Source of the DNA: Hyaloperonospora brassicae
Taxonomy: Eukaryota; Oomycota; Peronosporomycetes; Peronosporales; Peronosporaceae
Assembly (NCBI GenBank): GCA_947650285.1
Contig: CANTFL010000608.1
Coordinates: 62,001 to 126,000, forward strand
DNA length: 64,000 nt
Direction: 5' to 3'
The first letter of the stretch is position 1, and each line of letters begins with the position of its first letter. Below the pieces are notes generated by a model, which was not told the DNA's origin, ran no database searches, and saw only the letters and a list, made by a program, of their open reading frames with translations. This document shows, piece by piece, positions 1 through 9,491 of this stretch. The position numbers were made by a program, and so were the translations under genes.

Positions 1-864
1 CACGCCCAGATGCTGGCAAAGATTATGAACTCTGCGCCGATGCAGCTTTTACCGCTGCGTGCTCAGCGCGAATTAACAAAGCGGATCATGCGTGTTGGTA
101 AGATGCCACTTGGGCTTTTGGACGATGCTGAGAAGGTAGACGGGCCGGGAAGTGCATTGGGCAGTCGCATGCGCAGCAGTGTGCAAGATATCGTGACACA
201 TCGGAAGTCACTTGGCATGCTCTTTTACCACTTTGATGTAGGTTTTTCCTATGACGCACCTTCGTGGGCGGCGCGTGCGAAGAAGCTGATGGAAGATCCA
301 GCGCTCGACCAATCTGCGGAGTTCCGGATCGATAGCGGCACTGATGATGACATCATTTATAGTCCGACCTTTCGCGTCGGTGAGAGATTTCCCCACTTCT
401 GGTGCACTTACAATGGCGCCAGGGTTTCCACTCATGACATGACAAGGCTAGCTATGCAAGACGCAAAATTTGACAAGGAGGACACTAGCAGCGTGCAGTT
501 TGTCCTCGTCTTCGGTGGACGTCATGCTGCACAAATTACCCGTTTATGCTCGTCTTCCACTCTGCATGCGATGGCAAAACACGTTTCTCTCGTTGTTTTG
601 CGTTCCAGTGCTGACCGCAATAGTGCACAAGTTGATGCTGCCATTGCGGACGCTCAAACGTCATCAGCGTTCAGCTCTGTGTTTTCGTGCCCGGTGGTCC
701 AAGAAGAAAGCGACAAAATATGGGCGAGGTTCCTGGACAGCAACATTGCCGCTCTTATGCGTCCAGACGGCCACGTTGGTGCGCTGTGGAAAGCTGGAGG
801 ACCCGATGCCATTACTGACACACTGCTCATGCAGTCGATGCAGCAGGCCGTTCAGCTCAACTAA
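1..864 (+). CDS. FAD-dependent monooxygenase, phenol-hydroxylase type, C-terminal part
   Basis: The reading frame is open from the first base of the window, so this is the 3' part of a longer gene. It encodes about 287 residues and ends in TAA. The segment RVGERFPHFWC followed by STHDM matches the start of the C-terminal dimerisation domain (thioredoxin-like fold) of phenol 2-monooxygenase / PheA-TfdB-type flavoprotein hydroxylases. The upstream helices with HRKSLGMLFYHF fit the end of the FAD-binding half. Members of this family use NADPH and O2 to hydroxylate aromatic substrates in the cytosol. The substrate cannot be read here. The GxGxxG FAD motif would lie outside the window. No intron is seen in this part. 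The first ATG at position 10 is internal and should not be taken as the start. Confidence 0.75.
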   Translation, partial: HAQMLAKIMNSAPMQLLPLRAQRELTKRIMRVGKMPLGLLDDAEKVDGPGSALGSRMRSSVQDIVTHRKSLGMLFYHFDVGFSYDAPSWAARAKKLMEDPALDQSAEFRIDSGTDDDIIYSPTFRVGERFPHFWCTYNGARVSTHDMTRLAMQDAKFDKEDTSSVQFVLVFGGRHAAQITRLCSSSTLHAMAKHVSLVVLRSSADRNSAQVDAAIADAQTSSAFSSVFSCPVVQEESDKIWARFLDSNIAALMRPDGHVGALWKAGGPDAITDTLLMQSMQQAVQLN

Positions 865-919
865 GCATCATCCATACACATTTAGAGCATGAAGCAGAAC
901 CGTGAAGACATCACCGTTG

Positions 920-1375
920 TCAAGATACCAAAGACGTAGCTGTAAACATGTTGACTTCGATAGTCGTCTGACATTGTTGCGGTCCACCTCTCGTTAACTC
1001 TTCGATCTCAATGATGAGACCTGCCACAAGCACACAGGCCTCGCATTTGCCGTCGGAAATTACGAGGCGAACGCTACGACCACAAACCCTACCGATGCTG
1101 TAAAGCACCATGGAATGGCTAAAGCTCGCTACAGCACGCGCTTGATCTCGCTGTACATCTCGGCCTCAATGACGATGTAGCTCCAACGCAAGAGCAGTGC
1201 CAACATCATGCCGCTTAGATGGCAGATACGAGGAGCCGTGGTCTCGTGACGCCAACGCTGATGGGTCGAGTGCATAATGGGCGCGTTGCTGACAACCGAT
1301 AGAGCCATGGCCACCTAGGCGTTGGATCCAACCGTTGTACAACAGCAAGTTCAGGTACAGCAGCGAGAGCCCCAT
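920..1375 (-). pseudogene. Possible remnant of a small membrane protein gene (rhomboid-like?)
   Basis: Two overlapping minus-strand frames carry hydrophobic stretches that look like parts of one membrane protein: GLSLLYLNLLLYNGW near 1375-1320, and HLSGMMLALLLRWSYIV near 1230-1170. A frame change lies between them around 1310-1320. HLSG followed by a hydrophobic helix recalls the last helix of rhomboid-like proteins, but no catalytic GxSG motif is visible. It could be a decayed gene or a last exon whose upstream exon I failed to find. No confident start codon is present. The flanking stretch 1376-1638 contains only degenerate GTCGA-rich sequence. Confidence 0.22.
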
Positions 1376-1638
1376 GCTCCATCCCCTTCGACTACAAGAT
1401 CGGTGTCAACCCCTGCATCTCTGATTCGTCAAAGTCGAGTCCGCGTGTGTAGCATCGTATTGACACTTACCCCACGGATCGTCGAGTCAGTCACGACCGT
1501 TCTCGAACACTGTCGAGTCGGTCAGCGCAGTCTCACGATCCGTCAAGAGTCAATGAAACCTCTTGTCGAATCTCTTCGGTCACAGTCCGAAACTCGACAG
1601 TGCCATGTCACCATCAAGTCGCGCTGTCGACGGGGCAG

Positions 1639-2328
1639 CTACTGAGGCCGCTGAGATTCAGCAACAGCTGTCTCCCCAACCCTATCGCGCCCGCTCTCGA
1701 CATCCACAGCGTCAGCAACAGCAACAGCGTCAGCAACGGCCACAGCACTTGTGACGGCATTCGCCTCCTCTTGTTCACCCTCCGAGTCTTCACCCTCCAC
1801 TGCGCTGTCCACACGGCTGGCGATCGGCACTGCGGACGGCGAGCTGGCCAGCTGCTGATGGCGGTTGCTGTTCGTGACTTTGTACGGACCTTTGCACATC
1901 TTGTCGTAGAGCAGGAGCCCCCACGCGACGATCGAGAGCCCCAGGAAGAGGTAGAACCGCGTCGTGACGATCTCCTTCTCCCGCGCGCCGTCGTAGCACA
2001 CGCACGAGTTGGAGAAGATGGTCGTCATGCACTCGTTGCGGAACGAGCAGCAGCACGGCTGGAACGTCGACGGCACGTCCCCGCAGAACACGCCCGTCGA
2101 CTCGTTGTGCACGGCCAACGAGCAGTTCTCTTCGTTGCGGCACAAGGCACAGCCGCGGTCGGCCAGCGGGTAGAAGTCGAGACTGGCGGTCTCCGATCGC
2201 TCGCGGCCGTCGCCGTAGCTGTAGCCGAACAGGGCCTGCGACTCGGCCGCTGCGAGACACGCGCGCGCTACGGACGCAAAGAGGACGGGACAGAGGCGCG
2301 TGGGGCGGGAGACAGCGACGCGCGACAT
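1639..2328 (-). CDS. Predicted type I membrane protein with Cys-rich ectodomain
   Basis: Intronless ORF of 229 aa starting at a true ATG. Residues 1-27 look like a signal peptide ending ACLAAAES. Residues about 50-115 form a Cys-rich ectodomain with CALC, a CCC run and CVC, and with N-glycosylation sequons (NCS, NES). Residues about 124-143 (FYLFLGLSIVAWGLLLY) are a single transmembrane segment. The cytoplasmic tail is Ser/Glu-rich and contains an AVAVADAV-type repeat encoded by a degenerate GTCAGCAACAG stretch (about 1705-1750). I do not recognise the family. The layout suggests a plasma-membrane or endomembrane protein with a disulfide-bonded lumenal domain, and no function can be assigned. 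The gene is GC-rich like its neighbours, supporting a real CDS. Confidence 0.65.
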   Translation of the reverse strand: MSRVAVSRPTRLCPVLFASVARACLAAAESQALFGYSYGDGRERSETASLDFYPLADRGCALCRNEENCSLAVHNESTGVFCGDVPSTFQPCCCSFRNECMTTIFSNSCVCYDGAREKEIVTTRFYLFLGLSIVAWGLLLYDKMCKGPYKVTNSNRHQQLASSPSAVPIASRVDSAVEGEDSEGEQEEANAVTSAVAVADAVAVADAVDVESGRDRVGETAVAESQRPQ

Positions 2329-2564
2329 GACGTGTGCGACGACTAAACTGATGTGTGAGACGCGGCTGGGGTGGCGGTCTGCTTTTTATAAAAAGTCAAA
2401 CAGCTGGCGCGCGGCCGATAATGTCGGATGAAAGTGATTGTATCTTGCGCTTGTCTTGTCGGACGTGAGGCGACGCAGAAAACAAATGGGTTCGATCATA
2501 ACTTGTGGACATCGCACATGTCGTCTATTTGGCTGAATACACACAACTGATGGGCCGCCCTCCG

Positions 2565-4034
2565 TTACGAAATATTAGCAGGCTTGAAAACGTTAAAGCC
2601 GTCGCCAGCAGTGCTCACGAGCACGCCCGGGCACTGTGGATGGAAGTGCAGCTCCTTGATGTCAGTCTGGCCCTGATGGATGAACAGCAGCTGCGGCGGT
2701 AAGTCCAGCTTCGCCTCGTTATTTTCCCCATCGACAGGCACAACGGCCTCAGCGTCCTCTTCTACGGACATATCCCAGACCGAGATCTGGTTGTCAGCAC
2801 CGGACACAGCAAGCACCGACTCATCGGTCGGATGCCACTCAATCGACGTGATGGGCGCCGTGTGGTACCGAAAGTGCGCCACCGGGTTGTCAGTCTTGAA
2901 GTTACGCAGATCCCAAATCTTGAACGAGCCATCGTCCGAGCCAGATGCCAAGAGGTAAGCGACGTTTCGGTTCCACGTGATCACGTTCACATCGTCTTCG
3001 TGCGCGACAACGTCCAGCATGCTTCCGGCCTTCCGCCTGGTGTCCCAAATTCGCACGGTACGGTCGGACGAGCACGACGCGAACACTGACGCCTCGGTCA
3101 CGCTCCACTGCAGGTCCTCCACTGAGCTTTTGTGGCCTGTGAACGGCACCTTATCGACGCTCCATGCACCCTCTGCGTTGGCCCAGAGATATATAAACTT
3201 ACTGCAGTCACCCGTCACTAGTCGACCAGTCTCCATAGAAGACCAGTCCATGGCAAAGCCTTCATCAGCGTGGCCAGAGAACGTGTACACGGGCGCTTGC
3301 TTTGCTGGCAAAGGAGCACTCGCCTTGCCGTTTAGTGACTCGAGCTGCTTAGCGATATCCCAAATGTGAACCTTCTTGCGGTCTGACCACGTGGCCACAA
3401 TGTTAGATGACTGCGGCATGCAACGGATACGATTTACACCGCCGATGTGTGGAATGGAGCGAGACTCAAGCACTGGATCTCCTTCCGTCTCGTCGTCGTC
3501 ATCATTGGAGTCGTCGTCACCATCCGAGTCCAAGTCGTCGTTGTGCTTAGTCTTGTGCAACTCCGACATCTTCATCACTGTGATCTGATTCTCGTCAGCG
3601 TCGGTCGCCTGTGTGCCGGCCACGACAAACATCGTCAGAGGGAAGCGGGAGCGCACCAGGCCGAGATCGTCGCGCACAACGTCAATGCTAAGCGAAGGCC
3701 ACTCGGCCGTCATCGCGTAGTACATGTCGTAGGCGCTACTGTCGTAGTCGAGCACCTCGTCGTCTTGCAGCTTGTCCACGCCAGGCATGAAGACCTTCTT
3801 CACTTGCGTGTCCGTCTGCTCGTCCCCGTCCATGTCGACGTCCCTGTCAGCGGACCTCTCTCCATCCACGACCTCCTCCTCTTCGCCACCGCTCTCGACC
3901 ATCTCCTCGTCCTCCACGTCGTCGCCAAACGGGTCCTCGAACACCAAATTCTCCTCAGCATTTGGCTGTTGCGCCGTGTGACGCTTCAGGTCGCCCGCGA
4001 AATCAGCAGCCGCGCGTTTCTTTAGCTCACTCAT
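2565..4034 (-). CDS. GRWD1: Glutamate-rich WD-repeat protein, ribosome biogenesis factor
   Basis: 489 aa, no intron seen. The start is set at the ATG at 4034; the frame is open further upstream but has only a TTG there. The N-terminus is strongly acidic (about residues 35-75). Residues about 105-120 (YYAMTAEWPSLSIDVV) match the histone-binding-protein RBBP4-type N-terminal motif. WD40 blades follow to the end, with repeated SGH..., IWD and VWD signatures (GSDDGSFKIWDLR, SGADNQISVWDM). This is the GRWD1 / yeast Rrb1 family. In yeast, Rrb1 is the nucleolar chaperone of ribosomal protein L3 (uL3); in animals it also binds histones. The length fits the family (about 450-510 aa). It is divergent from NDUFAF6 across 246 bp that contain a strong palindrome. 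Confidence 0.9.
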   Translation of the reverse strand: MSELKKRAAADFAGDLKRHTAQQPNAEENLVFEDPFGDDVEDEEMVESGGEEEEVVDGERSADRDVDMDGDEQTDTQVKKVFMPGVDKLQDDEVLDYDSSAYDMYYAMTAEWPSLSIDVVRDDLGLVRSRFPLTMFVVAGTQATDADENQITVMKMSELHKTKHNDDLDSDGDDDSNDDDDETEGDPVLESRSIPHIGGVNRIRCMPQSSNIVATWSDRKKVHIWDIAKQLESLNGKASAPLPAKQAPVYTFSGHADEGFAMDWSSMETGRLVTGDCSKFIYLWANAEGAWSVDKVPFTGHKSSVEDLQWSVTEASVFASCSSDRTVRIWDTRRKAGSMLDVVAHEDDVNVITWNRNVAYLLASGSDDGSFKIWDLRNFKTDNPVAHFRYHTAPITSIEWHPTDESVLAVSGADNQISVWDMSVEEDAEAVVPVDGENNEAKLDLPPQLLFIHQGQTDIKELHFHPQCPGVLVSTAGDGFNVFKPANIS

Positions 4035-4212
4035 GACGCAAACGGTGGCACAGGAGAAGCGCAGAGAGCCTCTAAACAAGCAGAACGGCCAGCGTCCGTC
4101 GCGAGACAACACGCGCTGAAATGACCGGTCGTGAGCCAATGATGCAGCGGAGCACGTTGCTTGATTGGCTATAATCGACTGGCCCGCACAATGGTGTGGG
4201 TTGCCTCCGCAT

Positions 4213-4240
4213 ATATACCGGTATATCTATCGATACCGGT
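4213..4240. promoter_or_regulatory. Palindrome in the shared GRWD1/NDUFAF6 promoter
   Basis: The short divergent promoter between GRWD1 and NDUFAF6 contains the perfect palindrome ATATACCGGTATAT (4213-4226). It also reads as ACCGGTAT - 8 nt - ATACCGGT (4217-4224 and 4233-4240), an 8-bp perfect inverted repeat. It lies about 40 bp upstream of the NDUFAF6 start and about 175 bp upstream of the GRWD1 start. The 8-bp core TACCGGTA recurs next to other genes in the window, which suggests a regulatory site. That is inference. Confidence 0.45.
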
Positions 4241-4280
4241 TTTCGACACTGATACTCGTTTCGACGGTATAGCGACGATC

Positions 4281-5484
4281 ATGCTGAGGAGCTCTCTGCG
4301 GCGGCGTCCGGAGGCGATGCTACCGCGCAGGGCGCTCAGTACACTGCGTGAGCAACACGTTAACGAAACAATGGAGCTGCATTCGTCAGTTCGGTGAGTA
4401 CGAAAAAAGCGGTCGCTCTCTCAGCGCTTCGTTGGCATAAAAAGACGTGTGGTACTGAAAAGAGTCTGCCCAACAGGACATTGGATTACGACGGATACCT
4501 GTGCGGTCTGTTGTTGCCGCGAACGACACGTTCGTCCGTCTTTGCAATAGTATGTGGTCAAGAGACGTCGGTGCTTTGTACTTGGCGACAGTCGTGACAC
4601 TGACGTGCTCTGATCGTTGTCAATGACGGAGTGTGTAGCGCGCCTTCAATGCCGAGATCGCAACTATCAAAGACGCGGTGCACAGTAACCAAATGACAGG
4701 CAAAATCCGCATGCAATGGTGGAGAGAGCGTATCTACAATTTGTACGAAGTCTCAGGCGCGACGGGTGCCAACCGACCCGAGCAGTCGACGCTGTTACTG
4801 CGGGAGCTGGACAAGGCCGTGCAGGAGCACGACTTGACGCGGCGATGGTTCGAGCGGATGCTGGATGCGCGAGACCGAGACCTCGATCGTGAAGAGGTAC
4901 AAGACCTGCATGAGCTCGAAGCATACGCGGAGCAGACGGCCTCGTCTCTGCTGTACCTCACGCTCGAGTGCCTCGGCATTCGCAACGACACGGCTGACCG
5001 AGTAGCAGGACACGCGGGTGTGGCCATTAGCTTTGCAACGCTGCTGCGAGGCACGGCATACCACAGTTCACGTCAACAGTCGTACCTCCCTGCGGACCTC
5101 ATGACCAAGGTACGTGATCGCATGACTTGGCTATGCTTTTTCTATCGAAGCATGACAGTAGCCGTCTGATTGTGTGAGCAGCACGGTGTGACTATGGAGG
5201 ATCTACTGGCCGCAGTCGAGGATCCCAAATTGGGCGACAAGGTGGCGCCAGTGGTGTTCGATGTTGCTTGTCGTGCGATGGAGCACCTCCATCAAGCTCG
5301 GTCGCTGCGGAAGGAGTTGCCCAGCAAGTCGCGCAGGGCGTTCCTGCCTCTAGTGAGCAGTGCAACGTATCTGAAGGAACTGGAGGCATCCAACTTCAAC
5401 GCTTTTGCTCCGGAGTTGCAAAGCCGCAACATGTTTCAGCTGCACGTGCAAGTGCTAAAACACTTTTTCATGCGCAAGTATTAG
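4281..5484 (+). CDS. NDUFAF6: NADH dehydrogenase (complex I) assembly factor 6
   Basis: Four exons give an in-frame 319-aa protein: 4281-4393, 4477-4549, 4639-5109 and 5182-5484. The three introns are 83, 89 and 72 nt with GT-AG ends (GTGAGT, GTATGT, GTACGT). Exon 1 encodes an Arg-rich, acid-poor leader (MLRRS-type context with RRRP and RRALS), a likely mitochondrial presequence. The rest belongs to the squalene/phytoene-synthase fold. DYDGYLCGLLLP, RAFNAEIA, RMQWWRER, LEAYAEQTASSLLYL and the C-terminal HLHQARSLRKELP match human NDUFAF6 block by block. In animals this protein acts at the matrix face of the inner membrane in early complex I assembly (ND1 module). The DxxxD prenyltransferase residues are not evident, as in other NDUFAF6 proteins. 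It is convergent with the KIX gene. Confidence 0.88.
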
Positions 5485-5763
5485 ACAAAGCGCAATCTGC
5501 CTAACCGCTTGTGATCGACGCAGCCACACAATATACGCACGCAAGACCCAGCAGTGCTTCCCTCATTGTCTTCTTCATCCGGTTCTTGCCTAGTTAAGCT
5601 GCGTTCCTAATGATATCTAACGCTGCGATCTCTCTCGCCGGAGCGCAAACGGTACACATAAAAGCTCCTGTCGCTGCACATGCAGCCTGTTCGTTCTGTT
5701 GGTCCCCCACTGGCTTCAAGGTTCGATGGACAACGCGACGCGCCTCACACCGTCGTCCGGATG

Positions 5764-6608
5764 CTAATTCCTCTGCTTCTTGGCCGATCCTACTGATTTG
5801 TTGCCACTGGTGCCACTGCCGGAGCTTCCCTGGTGGTTTTGCTGCTGCTGGCCACTCACAGACCGCCGCTTAGCGTCTAATGCCGCCAGTTGTCCCTGCA
5901 GCTGGTCTTTCTTTAGTTTCACGCGGTTTTCAAACTCAAAGCCGCTCTTGAAGTAGTCCAAACGTGACGGTGCCGAGATGTGCAGCAGCTCCTCCTCAAT
6001 AGCACAGGCCTGCGATGCAACAGACACATCGGCAGCAACAGAAGCAGATAACAAACCAATGAGACACAGCACACCGACACCAACACCCACACCCACAAAC
6101 GACAACGTCCAGTGCTCGTCAAAAACCTCACCACTTGCAGCAAATCTTCGTACGTCGAGCAGCGACTCGTGTACGCGTCGCGGATCTTCGACCGCACGGC
6201 CTGACGCTCTTCAATCGTCAGGTACATCCGCCAGTCCTGCATCGTAGACGACTGCGAGATGCTGCGCATGGCCGTCACGTTGCTGTTGGCAGCCGACGAG
6301 CCGCTACTGCCGCCTCCCGACGGACCGCTGCTGCCGCCCCGAAGCGACGCGTTGCCCGCCGGGCGGTTGTACACCCCCGAGGACGTCACCGCGCGCAGCA
6401 TCTGCGGCGGGTTCGTGTTGCACGTCGCGTGGAGCACCGACGGGATCGAGTTCATGCTGTTCATGCCCACGCTCAGGTGGCTCGTGAGCCCGCCGGGGTG
6501 GCCGTGGCCCACGCTGCCAGCGGCGCCTCCGCTCAGCGTGCGCTTGAGGGACGGAATGGCCTGCGCCGAGCCGCTCCCGGGGTCGTTCTTCATCTGCCCG
6601 AGGTTCAT
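5764..6608 (-). CDS. MED15: MED15-like KIX-domain protein
   Basis: Two exons (minus strand 6608-6132 and 6009-5764) joined across a 122-nt GTGAGG...CAG intron give 240 aa. The first 120 residues are Gly/Ser/Asn-rich and disordered. Residues about 125-195, spanning the splice junction, match a KIX domain of the Mediator subunit 15 type: DWRMYLTIEERQAV, YEDLLQV then ACAIEEELLHISAPSRLDYF. The tail has QQQQ and Ser/Gly runs ending in a basic KKQRN. KIX domains bind activation domains of transcription factors. MED15 links activators to RNA polymerase II in the nucleus. The protein is short compared with fungal or animal MED15 (usually over 700 aa), so it may be only the KIX module. Intron-retained reading hits a stop, supporting the splice. 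Confidence 0.68.
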
Positions 6609-6851
6609 GTTACGGGTACTGTTCCATGCAGCGCCCGCCCGGTCGTCTGTCTCTGTCTCTCTGTCGGTCCGTTGTCTATCTCTGTGCGGCGTATTTCCCC
6701 CTTTTGTAGCGGGGAACTGAGAACGCCGACGGGAGACCTACCGGTATCTACCGGTTCTGAAACCGCCACTGCTACCAACGGAGCCAATAGAAAACGACGA
6801 ACAAGTGGACAACGACTCTCTGTCCCACAGCGTCACGTGTCTTCTTTATGC

Positions 6852-7493
6852 TTAGAGGGGATCGTGCGGCCACACAACTGGCTGCCAAGTGTCGCAAAAG
6901 TCATCGAACGCCAGGTCCAGCGATGTCTCCAACGCCTTGATCCGAGGATCCAGCCCCGGCGCTCCCGGAAGTGCATCCACGTCACTCCGTCGCTTCCACG
7001 TCCGAGCGAGTTCGCGGGCCTTTGCCGCGTCAAGTTCGTCTTGCAAGTGACTCGCTTGGCTCGAGCGGACAGGGGGAGTCCGGCCCTTCCCTGCACGTGT
7101 CTGCTGGTTGAGCTTCTCTTGCTGCTGCTTGATCTGCTTCTGCTTCTTCTTGTTCTTCTTCTTGTTCTCCAGCTTCTTGTTTGTGCTACTGAGTCGTGAC
7201 GTCAATCGTGCGGACGATCGGAAACGCTCTCGCCACTCGTCACTCAGGACATAGCCAAACTCGTAGTCACCGTCGTCCCCTTCTTCACCTTCTTCTCCTT
7301 CTTCCAAGGTCCGATCTGCGCTCTCTTGATCCGCTACACGAGTAGGACACTCTACTGCAGCAGCTGTCGGCCATTGCATCTGACTGCACATGGTCGAAGT
7401 TAGCCATCTGCCGCTCTGCTGCCGCTGATCCGCGTAGATCGCCGGCCAGGCTTCTGGAAAAGGGAACGGTGGTGGAATGTAAGAGCTGTCCAT
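6852..7493 (-). CDS. Unrecognised Lys-rich coiled-coil protein
   Basis: 213 aa from the ATG at 7493. The frame extends upstream only to a GTG. The N-terminus is MDSSYIPPPFPFP. An acidic run EEGEEGEEGDDGDYEFG lies around residue 75. A very basic helix rich in K, N and Q (residues about 105-140) looks like a coiled coil or nuclear/nucleolar signal. The C-terminus has conserved-looking aromatic residues (LDLAFDDFCDTWQPVVWP). I do not recognise the family. The composition would fit a nuclear RNA- or ribosome-biogenesis factor, but that is only inference. It is divergent from BCCIP with 106 bp between start codons, so the two probably share a promoter. Confidence 0.6.
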   Translation of the reverse strand: MDSSYIPPPFPFPEAWPAIYADQRQQSGRWLTSTMCSQMQWPTAAAVECPTRVADQESADRTLEEGEEGEEGDDGDYEFGYVLSDEWRERFRSSARLTSRLSSTNKKLENKKKNKKKQKQIKQQQEKLNQQTRAGKGRTPPVRSSQASHLQDELDAAKARELARTWKRRSDVDALPGAPGLDPRIKALETSLDLAFDDFCDTWQPVVWPHDPL

Positions 7494-7599
7494 GTCACCA
7501 ATGAACGACGCGAAACCGGTTAGCACCGACTTTTTGGACTACCCGGTAGTCGCTGAATTCGTGACTGGTTGGCAGTGGCGCCACCATACCTCGAGTCGC

Positions 7600-8568
7600 A
7601 TGGTGGTCCAGAAGAAGCGCTCTCGCGGGTCTACTGAGGCCCCTGCGCACCTCAAAGATGGCCAGAATGGAGACGATGCGGTCCAACCGATGGTGGACGA
7701 GTCAGAGGACGATAGCAGCGAAGACAGTGAGGACGACCTCACGTTTGCGGCGGCTCGAGGCGGTGCACAGGAAGACGACAATGACGACGAGGACATGAAC
7801 GGTGGAGAGGCTGCAACGACCGCTGGAGGAAACGTGAGCGTCGAGTTTCTCTTCGCCGACCCGCGCGAGTCGCACTTCCACAGCATTAAACAGCTGCTGT
7901 TGGCTTACTTACCGCCTTCGCAGCCACTCGACGTCTCCGGGTTAGCCAACTTAGTCGTGGGCCAGGTCACGGTCGGCACTATGGTATGCGTGGAAGGAGA
8001 AGACGATGTCTACGGATTCATTACGGCCTTGAACCTGACGCGACATGAGAAAGAAATGAGTATCCAACAGATCGTGCAGTATGTGACCAAGAAGTGCCCG
8101 AGTGCGGACCTCTCCAAGCTGCAGCAGATCCTCCGCACGAAAAACGTGGGACTCGTGCTCAATGAGCGTATGGTGAATCTACCGTATCAGCTAGTGCCGG
8201 CAGTGCACTTGGCCCTGCACGAAGATGTTGAGTGGGCGGTGAAGAACGAGGATACGCAGGAGCTACGCGACAGTTTCTTGATGGACTACTTTCTCATCCT
8301 GTCTACTTGTATGGAGGAAAAAAGTGGCAGTAGTGGCCCCAAGAAAGGCAAGAAGACCAAGACGACGTACGAACAGACCGCCAAATTCTTCCACAACTTT
8401 GAGGACGAGTTCCTTCAGCAGGAGGCAGAATTGACGTTCTCATTCGATGCGCCGTTGACCGAGCGCGAGCGCGTGGACAAGAGCAGCAAGACGACAGTCG
8501 TGATGCTGCTGACGCGTGAGAAGCACAAAGCGGCATTGGCCAGCATTTCGGCTATGATCAACGTGTAA
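7600..8568 (+). CDS. BCCIP: BCCIP/Bcp1 family protein
   Basis: 322 aa from the ATG at 7600. An earlier in-frame ATG at 7492 overlaps the start of the divergent gene and is less likely. A basic start (MVVQKKRSRG) is followed by an acidic stretch. The BCCIP fold then runs from about residue 80: VSVEFLFADPRESHFHSIKQLL, then VGQVTVGTMVCVEGEDDVYGFITALNL, then the C-terminal LTFSFDAPL and TVVMLLTREKH. Yeast Bcp1 is the nuclear chaperone and export factor of ribosomal protein uL14 (Rpl23); human BCCIP binds BRCA2 and p21. The length fits the family (283-322 aa). There is no intron. With GRWD1/Rrb1 nearby it makes a small neighbourhood of ribosomal-protein chaperones. Confidence 0.88.
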   Translation: MVVQKKRSRGSTEAPAHLKDGQNGDDAVQPMVDESEDDSSEDSEDDLTFAAARGGAQEDDNDDEDMNGGEAATTAGGNVSVEFLFADPRESHFHSIKQLLLAYLPPSQPLDVSGLANLVVGQVTVGTMVCVEGEDDVYGFITALNLTRHEKEMSIQQIVQYVTKKCPSADLSKLQQILRTKNVGLVLNERMVNLPYQLVPAVHLALHEDVEWAVKNEDTQELRDSFLMDYFLILSTCMEEKSGSSGPKKGKKTKTTYEQTAKFFHNFEDEFLQQEAELTFSFDAPLTERERVDKSSKTTVVMLLTREKHKAALASISAMINV

Positions 8569-9491
8569 TTAGGATATTTAGCGCGCATGTTTGGCCTGCC
8601 CGACTCATGTGTTGACTTGGATGTGCATCTTCTTTGCTGGTGACGACCGATCCTTGTTGAACGATCACGTAGCTGTGTTCCTCTTCGTGTCGAAGGATCG
8701 TTCGCTCACAAGAGATGCTGGGGCTCGCTTTCTCGTTGCTCTTGACGCCATAGTTATAGTACCGCAATTGCTTGTGTCAGCGCGATCGTGACATTGCTGT
8801 CTTCGACCGCATCGATACTTTTGTGTTCGTAGAAGGGCCTTCTGCAGCAGTGGCCGACTGTTGATCGATACGAAACCCCAAACAGCGTTGCGTAAGCTTT
8901 TCAGCTTTTGTCCTGTGCTTTCAGAATAGCCGATTGCCTGACGTCGTAGTCGATGTTTGCTCAGCCATACCCTAGAGCCATCCAGATAGATATACACAAG
9001 GAGTTGCCGGCTCTATCGTTCAACATCCCGGAAAGCATTGAAATGGATGCGAGGCATTCTGCTTGCTGCGATATGAATCGCAGCGTACGTTACTGCCGGA
9101 GTAGATGCTACTTCCGTAGCAGCATTGGTAAGGTACGATCGCGGACGCACAACAGCTCGTGACGCATCGCTTCCCGCGCGGTATAAGCTCGAATAGTTAG
9201 AGTGGAATACGTTGCCTACGATCGCTACAGTATGCAGGTGGCGTCATCGCATATACTGTTGTGGTGCGTGCTCTCTTTTGAACCGTATTGTTTGCTTCAA
9301 CAACACAATTTGTATCCAGCTAACGTCTCTCTTTTTTCCAGAAAGCTCCCACAAGTTGCGACTCCCCGTTAGGCTCGTTGAGTCAGCCATTCGTACCACA
9401 ATTTCGGCTCAAGTTGAAGTTGGCACTGATCACGTTATGCGTGATGGCCTAACGGTTCAACGAGTCCGAACTCGGAAGCGGTCTCAATTCG
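8569..9491. other. Intergenic region without a supported gene
   Basis: About 0.9 kb between BCCIP and the next ORF. Short frames exist (for example 8953-9162, plus strand) but show no homology or consistent codon pattern. An undetected 5' exon of the following ORF cannot be excluded. Confidence 0.4.

Noticed and set aside
1600..2346. 248-aa plus-strand frame opposite the Cys-rich membrane protein
   Set aside because: Antisense shadow: Arg/Val/Ala-rich with no domain, while the minus strand gives a signal peptide, Cys pattern and TM helix.
6135..7199. 354-aa plus-strand frame across the KIX gene and its upstream region
   Set aside because: Composition is typical of an antisense shadow of GC-rich coding DNA, and it spans two opposite-strand genes.
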